Of a stretch of DNA of 64,000 nt, positions 31,385 to 41,183 are shown piece by piece. The position numbers were made by a program, and so were the translations under genes. Position 1 is the stretch's first letter; every line of letters begins with the position of its first letter. Source of the stretch: Enterobacteriaceae bacterium UBA2655 (GTDB lineage: Bacteria; Pseudomonadota; Gammaproteobacteria; Enterobacterales; Enterobacteriaceae); assembly GCA_002359495.1 (NCBI GenBank), contig DENB01000055.1, forward strand, positions 68,922 through 132,921, written 5' to 3'. The notes under the pieces were generated by a model. That model was given only the letters and a program-made list of their open reading frames with translations, did not search any database and was not told the origin of the DNA.

Positions 31385-31663
31385 TTAGCGCACGGCGTAG
31401 AGATGCACGTGCGGCAAACAGCAGTTATCGAGACTGGGTTTTTCGATGATGCGTTGAGGGGATGCCTGGACGGCGCGATCGACGCGGGAGAGAATTTGCC
31501 GCTGGCAAATCCGTTCCGCCGTTCGCAACGTGATGTTCTCCTGCTCGACGCCGAAGGCTTGATCGATGTTGAGCTTGAGACGGCTGAGAGACTGTCGTCG
31601 CCGGTGGCGACGGGTACGTGCATTACCAACAAACACTGTCTTGCCATAGTGAATGATCGCCAT
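31385..31663 (-). CDS. N: N-type early antiterminator, P22 class (cassette)
   Basis: 92 aa, with RBS AGGAGGAGTT before the ATG. The N-terminus MAIIHYGKTVFVGNARTRRH, followed by RRRQ, matches the start of P22 N as I recall it (YGKSTFAGNAKTRRHERRR), including the arginine-rich boxB-binding arm. The C-terminus HLYAVR recalls the P22 ALYAAG region. A boxA-boxB site lies 220 bases upstream in its own leader. It should let RNA polymerase run through terminators into the lysis genes. Confidence 0.75.
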   Translation of the reverse strand: MAIIHYGKTVFVGNARTRRHRRRQSLSRLKLNIDQAFGVEQENITLRTAERICQRQILSRVDRAVQASPQRIIEKPSLDNCCLPHVHLYAVR

Positions 31664-31886
31664 AACTCCTCCTGTGAATGAGTCTTTGGCGATGGGGTGG
31701 CATGCACGTGCTTTCGGATAACCGAAGAGCCCCGGATGTTACCGGCCCGCAATCATGCTCAATCCGCCCGGCTGTAAAACAGCCAGGTGTGGATTGTTGA
31801 TCGGAGTACGGGCAGGCATCTGACGACGCTGCAATTTGCGCATCCACCCCATCCCAAAGTCTACTGACTTTTGAGTGGTTCGTGTC

Positions 31887-31919
31887 GCGCTTGTGCAGCG
31901 CCTCAATTGTTTAAGAGCG
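31887..31919 (-). promoter_or_regulatory. P22-type nut site of the lysis cassette
   Basis: On the minus strand boxA CGCTCTTAA (31911-31919), 9-base spacer, then boxB GCGCTGCACAAGCGC (31887-31901): a 5-bp stem GCGCT/AGCGC around a pentaloop. The stem sequence is that of P22 boxB; boxA matches lambda boxA in its first 8 bases. It lies between the promoter and N. Confidence 0.82.
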
Positions 31920-31959
31920 GTTCATCCATGACGAGTCGTGCTGTCTCATCCATGTTCAA

Positions 31960-31988
31960 ATTATTAACAGGTTCTTATGCTTTATCAA
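31960..31988 (-). promoter_or_regulatory. pL-like promoter of the lysis cassette
   Basis: Minus-strand -35 TTGATA (31983-31988), 17-base spacer, -10 AATAAT (31960-31965). Transcription would start near 31953, pass the nut site and enter N, the lysis genes and the spike. Confidence 0.65.
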
Positions 31989-32024
31989 ACACTGACAGTT
32001 AATTTTTTATTTACCAACAGTTAA
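31964..32024. promoter_or_regulatory. operator array at the cassette promoter
   Basis: Based on the palindrome TTAAC-N5-GTTAA found at the repressor start. On the minus strand TTAACTGTTGGTAAA (32010-32024) matches 9 of 10 fixed bases. TTAACTGTCAGTGTT (31988-32002) keeps one half-site and overlaps the -35. A third half-site at 31964-31968 overlaps the -10. Spacing is about 22-24 bases, as for cooperative lambda operators. Confidence 0.55.
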
Positions 32025-32077
32025 ATTTATGAATTCTTGCCGTTTTATTTTTTTGCGTCGCCGTGAAAAAAAGACCA

Positions 32078-32809
32078 CTAACCCAAAATCTGGTAGTCGC
32101 GCGCCTGGCTCATGATCACTTTGGCATGTACCTGCAAACTGGCCGCCTCCTCCGTGGAGAGATACCAGGTTTCGTAGCGTTTGTTATCCGAAATGACGGC
32201 GATCTTCTTATGCTGCAGCTGGAGGCGCTTCAGGTAGAGTTGGTTATCAAGGGTGAAAATATAGATGCCGTCGCCGTCAAGCACCTGCACGCTGATATCG
32301 ACGAAAATTTGATCGCGCGGCGCAAAGGTGCCGGCCATCGAATCGCTATTGATGGCGATAAGACGGATATTTTCAGCAGGCCGGCCGTTGAACAGGACGC
32401 GCGCTTCGTCGATGCCGTATTCAATTGCCTGAATGGTTTCAATAAATTCATCGCGGGCGTGAATGCCTTCTGCGGTTTTCTGGCCGATATCCAGGCTTTC
32501 GATACGGTAGGCGCCCTGTTTTCCCGGCAGCGCATGCAGCGCGACCGGCTCGGCGGCCTTCTCCATGCCATACTGCAGCCACTCGACCCGCACCCCAAGA
32601 AGCTGGCTCAGCGCCAGAAGGTTAGCGTTATCCGGGATGGACTGGGCGTTAAACCATTTCCACACGCCGGGCGCAGAGATCTTGCACCCCAACTGCTGTA
32701 ACGCCTTAGCAACCTGTTTGTTTCGTCCATGTCCGACAATTCCTGCGCTGTCGCAAGCAGCAATTAGCCTGGCAGTAAAAGCTTGTCTGGTATTCTCTTT
32801 TTTAACCAT
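32078..32809 (-). CDS. CI-type repressor of the lysis cassette, autocleavage dyad intact
   Basis: 243 aa. N-terminal CI helix-turn-helix (residues 12-80, with ISAPGVWKWFNAQSIPDNAN). C-terminal S24 peptidase domain: catalytic Ser157 in NSDSM and Lys194 in LYLKRLQ, 37 residues apart, the same spacing as in LexA. It should lose operator binding on RecA activation. Same strand and order (repressor, then N) as the lambda/P22 left arm. No cro, cII or other phage regulator is left on its other side. Confidence 0.85.
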   Translation of the reverse strand: MVKKENTRQAFTARLIAACDSAGIVGHGRNKQVAKALQQLGCKISAPGVWKWFNAQSIPDNANLLALSQLLGVRVEWLQYGMEKAAEPVALHALPGKQGAYRIESLDIGQKTAEGIHARDEFIETIQAIEYGIDEARVLFNGRPAENIRLIAINSDSMAGTFAPRDQIFVDISVQVLDGDGIYIFTLDNQLYLKRLQLQHKKIAVISDNKRYETWYLSTEEAASLQVHAKVIMSQARDYQILG

Positions 32810-32816
32810 TAGTTAA
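32802..32816. promoter_or_regulatory. perfect operator over the repressor start codon
   Basis: TTAAC-CATTA-GTTAA, a perfect 15-base palindrome that includes the start codon (32807-32809) of the repressor gene. Suggests direct autoregulation. A looser copy (TTTACCACCCAACAG) lies near 32887-32901. Confidence 0.6.
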
Positions 32817-33127
32817 TAATCTGCCATTAGAAAGGTACTGAATGTTATTTTCATTTTTGCTACCAGTTCATTTTATATTACCGTTTGTTTACCACCCAAC
32901 AGCTTTAGTAAAGCATTCCCGGCATAAATTATCCGTGTCATAAAAGGTCATACCAGACAAGATCGTCAGAAACAGGGATCGGATAACGCTTTCCGGCATT
33001 ATCCTGGCCGTCAGCGTACAGAAAATGTCCATAGCGTTCGCACTCTGCCGCCGCAAAAGAGCAAAAAAGAGTGCGGCGGCGGAAAATCCAATTAATAAAT
33101 GGACCTGAAAAAAAGATGGACAAAAAA
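32817..33127. other. intergenic stretch between cassette repressor and proA terminator
   Basis: About 310 bases with no convincing gene. AT-rich near the repressor (probably its promoter), then neutral sequence. No recognisable remains of cro, cII or replication genes and no clear attachment repeat. Confidence 0.4.
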
Positions 33128-33155
33128 AAACGGGTGCCCGTTCGGACACCCGTTT
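33121..33155 (-). terminator. proBA operon terminator
   Basis: AAACGGGTG (33128-33136) pairs with CACCCGTTT (33147-33155), with a long T-run on the minus strand (33122-33130). Lies 18 bases after the proA stop. Confidence 0.85.
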
Positions 33156-33172
33156 ATTAAGCAGGAAAGAAA

Positions 33173-34426
33173 TTACGCCCTCAGCGTATCGTCGCCCCAG
33201 GCAATCCATTTATAGGTCGTCAGCGCCTCCAGCCCCATCGGGCCGCGCGCATGCAGCTTCTGGGTGCTGACCGCCACCTCGGCCCCGAGGCCGAACTGAC
33301 CGCCGTCGGTGAAACGGGTGCTGGCGTTAACGTAAACCGCGGCGGAATCGACCTGATTGACGAAGCGGTTGGCGTTCTGAATGCTGCGCGTCAGGATCCC
33401 ATCCGAGTGCTGCGTGCCGTGCTGACGAATGTGCGCGATCGCCTCGTCCATGTCCGCCACCAGTCGGACGTTGAGATCCAGCGACAGCCACTCGTCGTCA
33501 TACTCCCCTTCCTGCAATGCCGTCACGCTGGCCGGTCCCTGCCGCAGCAGCGGCAGCGCATTCTCCGCCGCATGCAGCGGAATCTTTTCTTGCGCCATCC
33601 GGGCGCTGAAAGCGGGCAGGAAGCGATCGGCGATCGCCTGATGCACCAGCAGCGTTTCCAGAGAGTTGCAGGCGCTTGGACGCTGCTTCTTGGCGTTGAC
33701 GATCACCTCCAGTGCCGCCGCTATGTCCATCGACTCATCGACGAAAAGGTGGCAGACGCCGATGCCGCCGGTGATCACCGGAATAGTCGAATTTTCCCGG
33801 CAGAGCTTGTGCAGCCCGGCGCCGCCGCGCGGGATTAGCATATCGACATAGCGATCCAGCTTCAGCAGTTGATTGACCAGCTCGCGATCGGGATTTTCAA
33901 TCGCCTGCACCGCGCCCGCAGGCAGCTCGTGCTGCTGTAACGCGTTCTGGATCACCCGCACCGTAGCGCCGTTAGTGCGCCAGGTCTCCTTGCCGCCGCG
34001 CAGGATCGCCGCATTGCCGGTTTTCAGACAGAGCGACGCCACGTCGACGGTAACATTGGGACGCGCTTCGTAAATCACGCCGACCACGCCCAACGGCACG
34101 CGGCGACGTTCGATACGCAGCCCGCTGTCGAGTTGGCCGCCGTCCAACAGCTGGCCGACCGGATCCGCCAGACGGCACACCTGACGCACATCGTCGGCGA
34201 TCGCCTTTAAACGCTGCGGATTCAGCATCAGGCGATCCAGCAGCGCGGCGCTCAGGCCGTTCTGGCGCGCATCGGCCAGATCCTGCTCGTTCGCCGCCAG
34301 GATCGCGGCGCTTTCCGCTTCCAGCCGATCGGCGATCGTCAGCAGCACCTGGTTTTTCTCGGCGGTGGTGAGTTCAGCCAGTTGATATGATGCGGCGCGC
34401 GCCGCCTTGCCCATTTCTTCAAGCAT
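33173..34426 (-). CDS. proA: glutamate-5-semialdehyde dehydrogenase (gamma-glutamyl phosphate reductase)
   Basis: 417 aa, same length as E. coli ProA. It reduces glutamyl-5-phosphate to the semialdehyde with NADPH, the second step of proline synthesis. Visible marks: [16 protein letters not shown], the active-site region [14 protein letters not shown] with the catalytic Cys, and the ending [16 protein letters not shown]. Starts 11 bases after proB; the two act together so the unstable phosphate is handed over. Confidence 0.98.
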   Translation of the reverse strand: MLEEMGKAARAASYQLAELTTAEKNQVLLTIADRLEAESAAILAANEQDLADARQNGLSAALLDRLMLNPQRLKAIADDVRQVCRLADPVGQLLDGGQLDSGLRIERRRVPLGVVGVIYEARPNVTVDVASLCLKTGNAAILRGGKETWRTNGATVRVIQNALQQHELPAGAVQAIENPDRELVNQLLKLDRYVDMLIPRGGAGLHKLCRENSTIPVITGGIGVCHLFVDESMDIAAALEVIVNAKKQRPSACNSLETLLVHQAIADRFLPAFSARMAQEKIPLHAAENALPLLRQGPASVTALQEGEYDDEWLSLDLNVRLVADMDEAIAHIRQHGTQHSDGILTRSIQNANRFVNQVDSAAVYVNASTRFTDGGQFGLGAEVAVSTQKLHARGPMGLEALTTYKWIAWGDDTLRA

Positions 34427-34436
34427 TGCCTGCTCC

Positions 34437-35540
34437 TTAACTGACGATCATATCGTCGCGATGAACCGCCACCGGGCCATATTCGTAGCCGAGAATCTCG
34501 CTGATCTGCTGGCTGTGATGACCGGCGATCATGCGCATCGCGTCGCTGTTGTAGCGTGAAACGCCATGGGCGACGTCGCGCCCGCTCAGGCTGCGAATAC
34601 GGATCACCTCGCCGCGGGAGAAGTTGCCCTGAATCGCGCGGATGCCTTTCGGCAGCAGCGAACTGCCGCGTTCCAGAATCGCGGCCAGCGCGCCGTCGTC
34701 GACGGTAAGCTCGCCGGCGGGCGGCGCGCCGAAAATCCAGCGCTTGCGGTTTTCCAGCGGCGTCTCCAGCGCATGGAAACGCGTGCCGACCGGCTGACCA
34801 CCGATGACATCTTCAATGACGCCGCTGCGGCTGCCCGCCGCGATAATCACGTCGATGCCCGCGCGGCAGGCTACGTCGGCGGCCTGCAACTTGGTCGCCA
34901 TGCCGCCAGTGCCCAGACCGGAAACGCTGTCGCCCGCCAGCGTGCGCAGCGCGTCGTCAATCTCATGCACGTCGCTGATAAGCTCCGCCTGCGGATTGCT
35001 GCGCGGATCGGCGGTATAGAGCCCTTGCTGATCGGTAAGCAGCAGCAGCTTGTCGGCGCCCGCCAGGATCGCCGCCAGCGCCGACAGGTTGTCGTTATCG
35101 CCCACTTTGATTTCGGCCGTCGCCACGGCGTCGTTCTCGTTGATCACCGGCACGATATGGTTATCCAACAGCGCGCGCAGCGTATCGCGCGCGTTCAAAA
35201 ACCGCTCGCGATCTTCCAGATCGGCGCGGGTCAGCAGCATCTGACCGATATGGATGCCGTAAATGGAGAACAGCTGTTCCCACAGCTGGATCAGACGGCT
35301 CTGCCCCACCGCAGCCAGCAGTTGCTTTGAGGCAATGGTAGGCGGCAGTTCAGGATAACCGAGGTGCTCGCGTCCGGCAGCCATGGCTCCCGAGGTGACG
35401 ATAACAATACGATGGCCCGCCGCGTGCTGTTGAGCACACTGGCGCACCAGTTCCACCATATGCGCCCGGTTCAGCCGACGCGATCCGCCGGTGAGGACGC
35501 TGGTTCCCAATTTGACCACCAGGGTCTGACTGCCGCTCAT
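34437..35540 (-). CDS. proB: glutamate 5-kinase
   Basis: 367 aa, as in E. coli. The amino-acid-kinase domain starts [16 protein letters not shown] and holds [20 protein letters not shown] (residues 134-153), which binds glutamate and is where proline feedback acts. A C-terminal PUA domain (about 275-360) is present. It phosphorylates glutamate in the first proline step. Divergent from phoE. Confidence 0.98.
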   Translation of the reverse strand: MSGSQTLVVKLGTSVLTGGSRRLNRAHMVELVRQCAQQHAAGHRIVIVTSGAMAAGREHLGYPELPPTIASKQLLAAVGQSRLIQLWEQLFSIYGIHIGQMLLTRADLEDRERFLNARDTLRALLDNHIVPVINENDAVATAEIKVGDNDNLSALAAILAGADKLLLLTDQQGLYTADPRSNPQAELISDVHEIDDALRTLAGDSVSGLGTGGMATKLQAADVACRAGIDVIIAAGSRSGVIEDVIGGQPVGTRFHALETPLENRKRWIFGAPPAGELTVDDGALAAILERGSSLLPKGIRAIQGNFSRGEVIRIRSLSGRDVAHGVSRYNSDAMRMIAGHHSQQISEILGYEYGPVAVHRDDMIVS

Positions 35541-35687
35541 GCTTTCCTGCCGTATAAAAAAAAATTTTGCGAATGGACGTTTTAGCAGGTGTCAGGACGG
35601 AAGCCAACTGTCATCAGGGGAAAAGCCGGAAAATCGCCAGACAATCGGGTAGACCATAAGTTCAGAATTAACAAGAAAACGGAAAAA

Positions 35688-35705
35688 CTGTCATAAAAGT
35701 GTCAC
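35688..35705 (+). promoter_or_regulatory. Pho box upstream of phoE
   Basis: CTGTCATAAAAGTGTCAC matches the PhoB consensus (two CTGTCAT-type repeats 11 bases apart) in 17 of 18 positions. It lies 80 bases before the phoE ATG, so the porin should be induced under phosphate starvation. Confidence 0.85.
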
Positions 35706-35784
35706 CGCCAATAGGTAAAAAGTCCGTGTTTTTACAACAGCTTTCACAAGCAGACAAAATTTCACTCATTGGGAATGATTGCAA

Positions 35785-36894
35785 ATGAAGAAGAGCACAC
35801 TGGCACTGTTGGTATCGGCATTGGCATTGACGACCACAGCACACGCGGCAGAAGTCTATAACAAGGACGGTAATAAACTGGACTTCTACGGCAAACTGAA
35901 AGCCATGCGCTACATCAGCGACGCTGATACTAACGCCAGTAACAACGCCGACAAATCTTACGTGCGTATCGGCTTCAAAGGCCAGACTCAAATCAACGAC
36001 CTGATGACCGGCTTCGGTCAGTGGGAATATCAGTACAACTTGAACAACCCGGAAAGCGACTCCAACGTCGGCAACAAAACCCGCCTGGGCTTTGCCGGTC
36101 TGAAATTCGGCAACTACGGTTCAATCGACTACGGCCGTAACTATGGCCTGATCTACGACGTCGAAGCGATCACCGACATGATGCCGGAATTCGGCGCCAC
36201 CGCTTATACCTCAGCGGATGTCTATATGCTGACCCGCACCAACGGCGTAGCGACCTACCGCAACACCAACTTCTTCGGTCTGGTAGACGGCCTGGATTTC
36301 GCGTTGCAGTATCAGGGTAAAAACGAAAGCGCTTCGCGCGCCAACGGCGTCTCCAACGGCGACGGCATGGCGGCGTCACTCTCTTATAAAATCATTGATG
36401 GCCTGAGCCTCAAAGGCGCGGTCTCCTCTTCTAACCGTACCTTCGCTCAAAAACAGAGCGCTTACGGCGCCGGCGACACCGCTGAAGCCTGGGCGACCGG
36501 CCTGAAATATGACAAAGACGGCGTTTACCTGGCGGCGGACTATGCGGAAACCCGCAACATGAACCCGATCAGCGGCACTGCTTCCGTCAACGGCGCTAAC
36601 GTCGCGGTAAATGGCTACGCCAACAAACTGCAGAACATCGAAGTGGTCGCGCAATACCAGTTCGACTTCGGCCTGCGTCCGTCCCTGGCTTACGTCCAGA
36701 CCAAAGTGAAAGATATTGAAGGCGGTATCGGCGACGCTGACTACTACAAATTCGTTGACGTGGGCGCGACCTACTACTTCAACAAAAACATGTCCGCCTT
36801 CGTTGATTACAAAATCAACCTGCTGGATGACGACAACACCCTGGCGAAAAACACCGACGATATCGTTGCGCTGGGCGTAACTTACCAGTTCTGA
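35785..36894 (+). CDS. phoE: outer-membrane phosphoporin PhoE
   Basis: 369 aa from ATG 35785. Signal peptide [21 protein letters not shown], then [16 protein letters not shown], the conserved start of the OmpC/OmpF/PhoE trimeric porins. The L3 constriction motif PEFG is present and it ends VALGVTYQF. Lys residues in loops should favour anions. Identity as PhoE rests on its place between proB and crl and on the Pho box; external loops are diverged from the E. coli protein. Confidence 0.93.
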   Translation: MKKSTLALLVSALALTTTAHAAEVYNKDGNKLDFYGKLKAMRYISDADTNASNNADKSYVRIGFKGQTQINDLMTGFGQWEYQYNLNNPESDSNVGNKTRLGFAGLKFGNYGSIDYGRNYGLIYDVEAITDMMPEFGATAYTSADVYMLTRTNGVATYRNTNFFGLVDGLDFALQYQGKNESASRANGVSNGDGMAASLSYKIIDGLSLKGAVSSSNRTFAQKQSAYGAGDTAEAWATGLKYDKDGVYLAADYAETRNMNPISGTASVNGANVAVNGYANKLQNIEVVAQYQFDFGLRPSLAYVQTKVKDIEGGIGDADYYKFVDVGATYYFNKNMSAFVDYKINLLDDDNTLAKNTDDIVALGVTYQF

Positions 36895-36994
36895 CGAATC
36901 TGCATCGCCCGCTGGCGCGCCGCTCTCCTGATTGCTGCCAGGCGGCCAGCGTGGCGATGCACTCTTTACCCCTCATGTGATGTGTCTGATAAAA

Positions 36995-37020
36995 AAAGGG
37001 CAGCTTTTCAGCTGCCCTTT
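36995..37020. terminator. bidirectional terminator between phoE and crl
   Basis: AAAGGGCAGCT-TTTC-AGCTGCCCTTT, an 11-bp stem flanked by A/T runs, serving the convergent phoE and crl genes. Confidence 0.88.
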
Positions 37021-37039
37021 CAACTTTTATCGCTTTTTA

Positions 37040-37441
37040 TCAGACGGTGAGTTTTACCGGCTCTTCAATAAAATCTTTCGCCGGTTTCAGATCCAGGTTC
37101 AGCTCCGCCAGCTTCGCTTTCAGGCGCTCATGAAAGTTACGCAGCGTATCTTCCACTTTCTCATGGTTTTCTTTGCCTTTGATAGCCGACGGCTTCCAGT
37201 TGCCCTCTTTGTCGAACAGACCAAAATAGTATTCGTAGGTGAAGTGGTCGCTTTGCGCTTCCAGCTCCATCCACCAGCCCCAGAACTCACGGCTTTCCGG
37301 CGCCGGTTTTACGTTGACGCAGACGGCCAGACAGTCAAAAAAGAAACGCGTTTCCTCACATTTTCCTTCGCGGATGTAAGGCCCCAGCTCAGTAAAGCGC
37401 TTAAGCAGGCGGCTACGGGGATGACCACTTGGTAACGTCAT
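37040..37441 (-). CDS. crl: sigma factor S-binding protein Crl
   Basis: 133 aa. Matches Crl: [20 protein letters not shown] at the start and [17 protein letters not shown] in the middle. Crl binds sigma-S and helps it join RNA polymerase, aiding stationary-phase and curli gene expression. Same position as in E. coli. Confidence 0.97.
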   Translation of the reverse strand: MTLPSGHPRSRLLKRFTELGPYIREGKCEETRFFFDCLAVCVNVKPAPESREFWGWWMELEAQSDHFTYEYYFGLFDKEGNWKPSAIKGKENHEKVEDTLRNFHERLKAKLAELNLDLKPAKDFIEEPVKLTV

Positions 37442-37498
37442 GCTAAATCTCCATATGTTTGACCGTTAAGTTGTAGCAAACAGGGAAAAGTTCGCAAC

Positions 37499-38746
37499 CT
37501 ATCTTTTTAACCGCTTCAGCAGCCAGTCGCAAATCTCATTTAACGCATTGTTCAGACTTTGCATCACCGGCGACGCGGGAATCGCTAGCGCTTTGCCGTC
37601 GGACGACGAACTGGCGATAAGACGAGACTCCTCTTCCGGGCTGAAAATATCGTTCGGCCACCAGGCGGAAAGCATCGGCGTAGGGGTGCGGCGGCCCAGC
37701 AGGCCCTGCACCTTGAGCGAATAGCGGTTCAGCTCGGTGCGCAGCGCGCTGTCGCTGGCGCTGGCCATGCCGAGACGGCTGGCCAGCACATCCATATACA
37801 TATCCGGTATCTTACGCTGCTGCCGCGCATCGGTCAGCAGGGCATGCACAATCGGCCCAAGGCAGGCTACCGCGCGCAGACGCGGCGCTTCAAGGTAGGC
37901 CAGCCGCACCGCTACGCTAGCGCCGAAGCGATAGCCCAGCGCCGCGACGCGGGCGTGATCGATCCAGGGCACGTTTTCCAGCTGACGCAGCACCTGTTGA
38001 TGCAGAAAACTGGAATCCTGCGTCAGCGTCCATTTGCTGCTGAAGCCGACCGAGGGCATATCCAGCGTCAGCATCGCGATGCCGCGCGGCGCAAAGAAAT
38101 CGTGGAACAGGCGGTAGTGATCGGTCTGCAAGCCGTCGAGGCCGCCGCAGAGCAACACCGTAGGATAAGGCGCGTCGACGCCGGCCGGCATATGTAAAAA
38201 GCCGATCACCGGGCTGCCGTCGGGGATGGAGAACGTCAGCTCTTTCAGCTCGCCCGGCAGTCGCTGCGTCGCTTCTTCGTAGGCGCGGTTCGCCAGGGTT
38301 TGCGCCTGTTCGGCCAGCTCATCGCCCTTAATATGCGGATAAGCCGCCACGCTGAAGAGGTTAGCCGCGTGAAGCCAGTATTTGCCCGCCTGCTGATCCG
38401 CCTCCGTCTCCAGCGCCCGCTGCTGCCAGTGCGCCGCCTGCTTCGACCACTCGAAAATCCAGTTGCCGCCGCGGTAGCCCACTACCGTATCGAGCAGCGC
38501 GTCATGGGTATGCGTCTCGCGGCTGATGGCGATACGCGCCAGCACCTCGCTGATCTCCTGCGGCGACAGGCCGCGCCAGCTCCACATCAGCTTATTGATC
38601 ATGCGATACCAGCCGCGCTGGCTTTCGCCGTCCAGCGCCGAATGCACCGGCGGCGTGGCGTGGCGGCGGCGGCCAACCAGAGTGGAAGTTTCTGGATGTT
38701 TGAATCGGGGTTTAAACAGCTCTTCGCTGAGGTTTTTGCTCGGCAT
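37499..38746 (-). CDS. frsA: esterase FrsA
   Basis: 415 aa (E. coli 414). Alpha/beta-hydrolase with an N-terminal cap; the middle [20 protein letters not shown] is the FrsA form of the nucleophile-elbow region, with no classic GxSxG. Known to bind enzyme IIA-Glc and to affect the fermentation/respiration balance; esterase activity is weak. In conserved order crl-frsA-gpt. Confidence 0.96.
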   Translation of the reverse strand: MPSKNLSEELFKPRFKHPETSTLVGRRRHATPPVHSALDGESQRGWYRMINKLMWSWRGLSPQEISEVLARIAISRETHTHDALLDTVVGYRGGNWIFEWSKQAAHWQQRALETEADQQAGKYWLHAANLFSVAAYPHIKGDELAEQAQTLANRAYEEATQRLPGELKELTFSIPDGSPVIGFLHMPAGVDAPYPTVLLCGGLDGLQTDHYRLFHDFFAPRGIAMLTLDMPSVGFSSKWTLTQDSSFLHQQVLRQLENVPWIDHARVAALGYRFGASVAVRLAYLEAPRLRAVACLGPIVHALLTDARQQRKIPDMYMDVLASRLGMASASDSALRTELNRYSLKVQGLLGRRTPTPMLSAWWPNDIFSPEEESRLIASSSSDGKALAIPASPVMQSLNNALNEICDWLLKRLKR

Positions 38747-38863
38747 ATCCGGGATCTCCTGCGGCAGACCTGGCGATGGCTAAGTTTACCCTGGGCGAAG
38801 AGCGTGCGCGAGGCGCAGAAAGCACAACGCCCGGAAGACCGGGCGTTGCTTGCGGCGGATCAA

Positions 38864-39322
38864 TCAGCTTTTTACGATAGGCGGAACATAGACCACGCCC
38901 ATATCCCACGGCTGTTCGATCCAGGTGTTCTGCGGGATGTCGACCACGTAGTCGTCCACCAGCGAACGGCCCGCCGGCTTGGCGAAGATAGTCACGAAGC
39001 GCGCTTTCGGGTACATATCGCGGATCGCCTGCGCGGTGCCGCCGGTATCCACCAGATCGTCAATCACCACAAAGCCTTCGCCATCGCCTTCGGCGCGCTT
39101 AAGAACTTTCATTTCACGCTGGTGGTCGTGGTCGTAGCTGGAGATGCAGACGGTATCGACATAGCGAATGCCCAGTTCACGCGCCAGCAGCGATGCCGGA
39201 ACCAGACCACCGCGGCTCACCGCGATGATACCTTTCCACTGTTCCACAGGAAGCAGGCGCAGGGCCAGTTTACGGGCATGAATCTGCAGCATGTCCCAGG
39301 TGACGACGTATTTTTCGCTCAT
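38864..39322 (-). CDS. gpt: xanthine-guanine phosphoribosyltransferase
   Basis: 152 aa from ATG 39322, the E. coli length and start ([20 protein letters not shown]). The PRPP-binding motif [12 protein letters not shown] is at residues 84-95. Salvages guanine and xanthine to GMP and XMP at the inner face of the membrane. Confidence 0.98.
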   Translation of the reverse strand: MSEKYVVTWDMLQIHARKLALRLLPVEQWKGIIAVSRGGLVPASLLARELGIRYVDTVCISSYDHDHQREMKVLKRAEGDGEGFVVIDDLVDTGGTAQAIRDMYPKARFVTIFAKPAGRSLVDDYVVDIPQNTWIEQPWDMGVVYVPPIVKS

Positions 39323-39576
39323 AAAAGGAATCCCGGCCAACTGAATTGGCTTAAAAAATGTGCAATGGGAAAAGGTTGCGCGAGATTATAAGGATCTGTC
39401 GCGTTAAAAACCAGCATCAGTCGCACCGGTTGCAGGTTTTTAGCGCGTCCGGGTACGCACCCGGCGATAAACAATGATATTCTCAGGCCCATCACGTCAG
39501 ATTCGCTGACGGCGATCTTTCACTGGAAACTAGCGTGCGGCCGGCCGGTCCGGTTCACTGACACAGGAGACTTGTC

Positions 39577-41043
39577 GTGTCTGAATTGTCTCAACTCTCT
39601 CCCCAACCGCTGTGGGATATCTTCGCCAACATCTGCGCCATTCCGCATCCTTCTTATCATGAAGAAGCGCTGGCTGAATACATTGTCGGCTGGGCTAAAG
39701 AAAAAGGCTTCTGGTGCGAACGCGACCAGACTGGCAACATTCTGATCCGCAAACCGGCGACGCCAGGGATGGAAAACCGCACGCCGGTGGCGTTGCAGGC
39801 GCACCTCGATATGGTGCCGCAGAAAAACAACGATACCGTCCATGACTTCGTCAAAGATCCGATTCAGCCTTACATCGACGGTGAGTGGGTAAAAGCGCGC
39901 GGCACCACGCTGGGCGCCGACAACGGCATCGGCATGGCCTCCGCGCTGGCGGTGCTGGCCGACGACAGCCTGACGCACGGCCCGCTGGAAGTGCTGCTGA
40001 CCATGACCGAAGAGTCCGGCATGGATGGCGCTTTCGGTCTGCAGCCCAACTGGTTGCAGGCGGAAATCCTGATCAATACCGATTCCGAAGAGGAAGGCGA
40101 GATCTATATGGGCTGCGCGGGCGGCATCGACTTTATCACCACCCTGCCGCTGACGCGCGAAGCCGTGCCCGCTGAATATGAAACGGTGCGTCTGACGCTG
40201 AAGGGGCTGAAAGGCGGTCACTCAGGCGCTGAAATTCATCTCGGCCTCGGCAACGCCAACAAGCTGCTGGCGCGCTTTCTCGCCGCGCATGCACAGGATC
40301 TCGATCTGCGTCTGATTGAATTTAGCGGCGGCACGCTGCGCAACGCGATTCCGCGCGAGGCGTTCGCGACGCTCGCCGTTGCGCGTAATAAAGAAGATGC
40401 GCTGAAATCGGCCGCGGCCCACTTCCTCGCCACGTTGCAGAATGAGCTGGGTTTGAGGGAGAAGCATATCGCGCTGGTCACCGAGCCGCTGGCGCATCAG
40501 GGCCAGGCGCTGACTGCCGACAGCCGCGATCGTTTCCTTAACCTGCTGAACAGCACCCCGAACGGCGTGATCCGCAACTCCGACGTGGCGAAAGGCGTGG
40601 TGGAAACCTCCCTGAACGTCGGCGTGGTGACGATGGATGAGCAGCAAGCGGAGATCATCTGCCTGATCCGTTCGCTGATCGACACCGGAAAAGATTATGT
40701 GGTGGAGATGCTGACCTCGCTGGGCCAACTCGCTGGCGCGAAGACCGAGCCGAAAGGCGGCTACCCGGGCTGGCAGCCTGACGCGGATTCGCCGATCATG
40801 GCGCTGACGCGTAAAACTTATATCGCGCTGTTTGATAAGACGCCGAATATCCAGATTATTCACGCAGGTCTGGAGTGCGGTCTGTTTAAGAAACCCTATC
40901 CGAACATGGATATGGTTTCCATCGGGCCGACCATTACCGGTCCCCACTCGCCGGACGAGCAGGTGCATATTGAAAGCGTCGGTCTCTACTGGAAGCTGCT
41001 CACCGCGCTGCTGACGGTTGTGCCGGAGAAACAGGCGGCGTAA
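39577..41043 (+). CDS. pepD: aminoacyl-histidine dipeptidase (peptidase D)
   Basis: 488 aa, GTG start as in E. coli (SELSQLSPQPLWDIF). M20 family dinuclear zinc enzyme: metal ligands in QAHLDMVP, ADNGIGMA, TEESGMDG, NTDSEEEG and the late GPTITGPHSPDE (His). Cleaves carnosine and other dipeptides in the cytosol. Confidence 0.98.
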   Translation: MSELSQLSPQPLWDIFANICAIPHPSYHEEALAEYIVGWAKEKGFWCERDQTGNILIRKPATPGMENRTPVALQAHLDMVPQKNNDTVHDFVKDPIQPYIDGEWVKARGTTLGADNGIGMASALAVLADDSLTHGPLEVLLTMTEESGMDGAFGLQPNWLQAEILINTDSEEEGEIYMGCAGGIDFITTLPLTREAVPAEYETVRLTLKGLKGGHSGAEIHLGLGNANKLLARFLAAHAQDLDLRLIEFSGGTLRNAIPREAFATLAVARNKEDALKSAAAHFLATLQNELGLREKHIALVTEPLAHQGQALTADSRDRFLNLLNSTPNGVIRNSDVAKGVVETSLNVGVVTMDEQQAEIICLIRSLIDTGKDYVVEMLTSLGQLAGAKTEPKGGYPGWQPDADSPIMALTRKTYIALFDKTPNIQIIHAGLECGLFKKPYPNMDMVSIGPTITGPHSPDEQVHIESVGLYWKLLTALLTVVPEKQAA

Positions 41044-41091
41044 ATCGCGCTAACGGCCTCAGGCAGCCTGTAATATCCGGCCGTTAAGGTC

Positions 41092-41121
41092 AAAGGGTTC
41101 ATGTTTAGCATGAACCCTTTT
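41092..41121. terminator. bidirectional terminator between pepD and Rpn-family gene
   Basis: AAAGGGTTCATG-TTTAG-CATGAACCCTTTT, a perfect 12-bp stem between two convergent genes. Confidence 0.88.
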
Positions 41122-41183
41122 CTATTCTCGCCAGCCTTGTCGCCAGCCGCGGTTAATCTTTGCAACGGAAGGTATCGCTCTGG

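Noticed and set aside
31403..31681. 92-aa plus-strand frame opposite the cassette N gene
   Set aside because: The minus-strand frame has a strong ribosome site and a P22-N-like sequence; the plus frame is its shadow.
31623..31847. 74-aa minus-strand frame upstream of the cassette N
   Set aside because: Overlaps the N start in another frame, is Cys/Ser/Pro-rich without pattern, and lies in the nut leader.
31856..31876. AAAGTC-TACT-GACTTT hairpin in the cassette leader as a terminator
   Set aside because: Short 6-bp A/T-rich stem and only a four-T tail on the plus strand, against the direction of the operon.
32889..33209. 106-aa minus-strand frame between cassette repressor and proA
   Set aside because: Crosses the proA terminator and the proA 3' end; no ribosome site or family resemblance. 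I also looked for a cro remnant here and found none.
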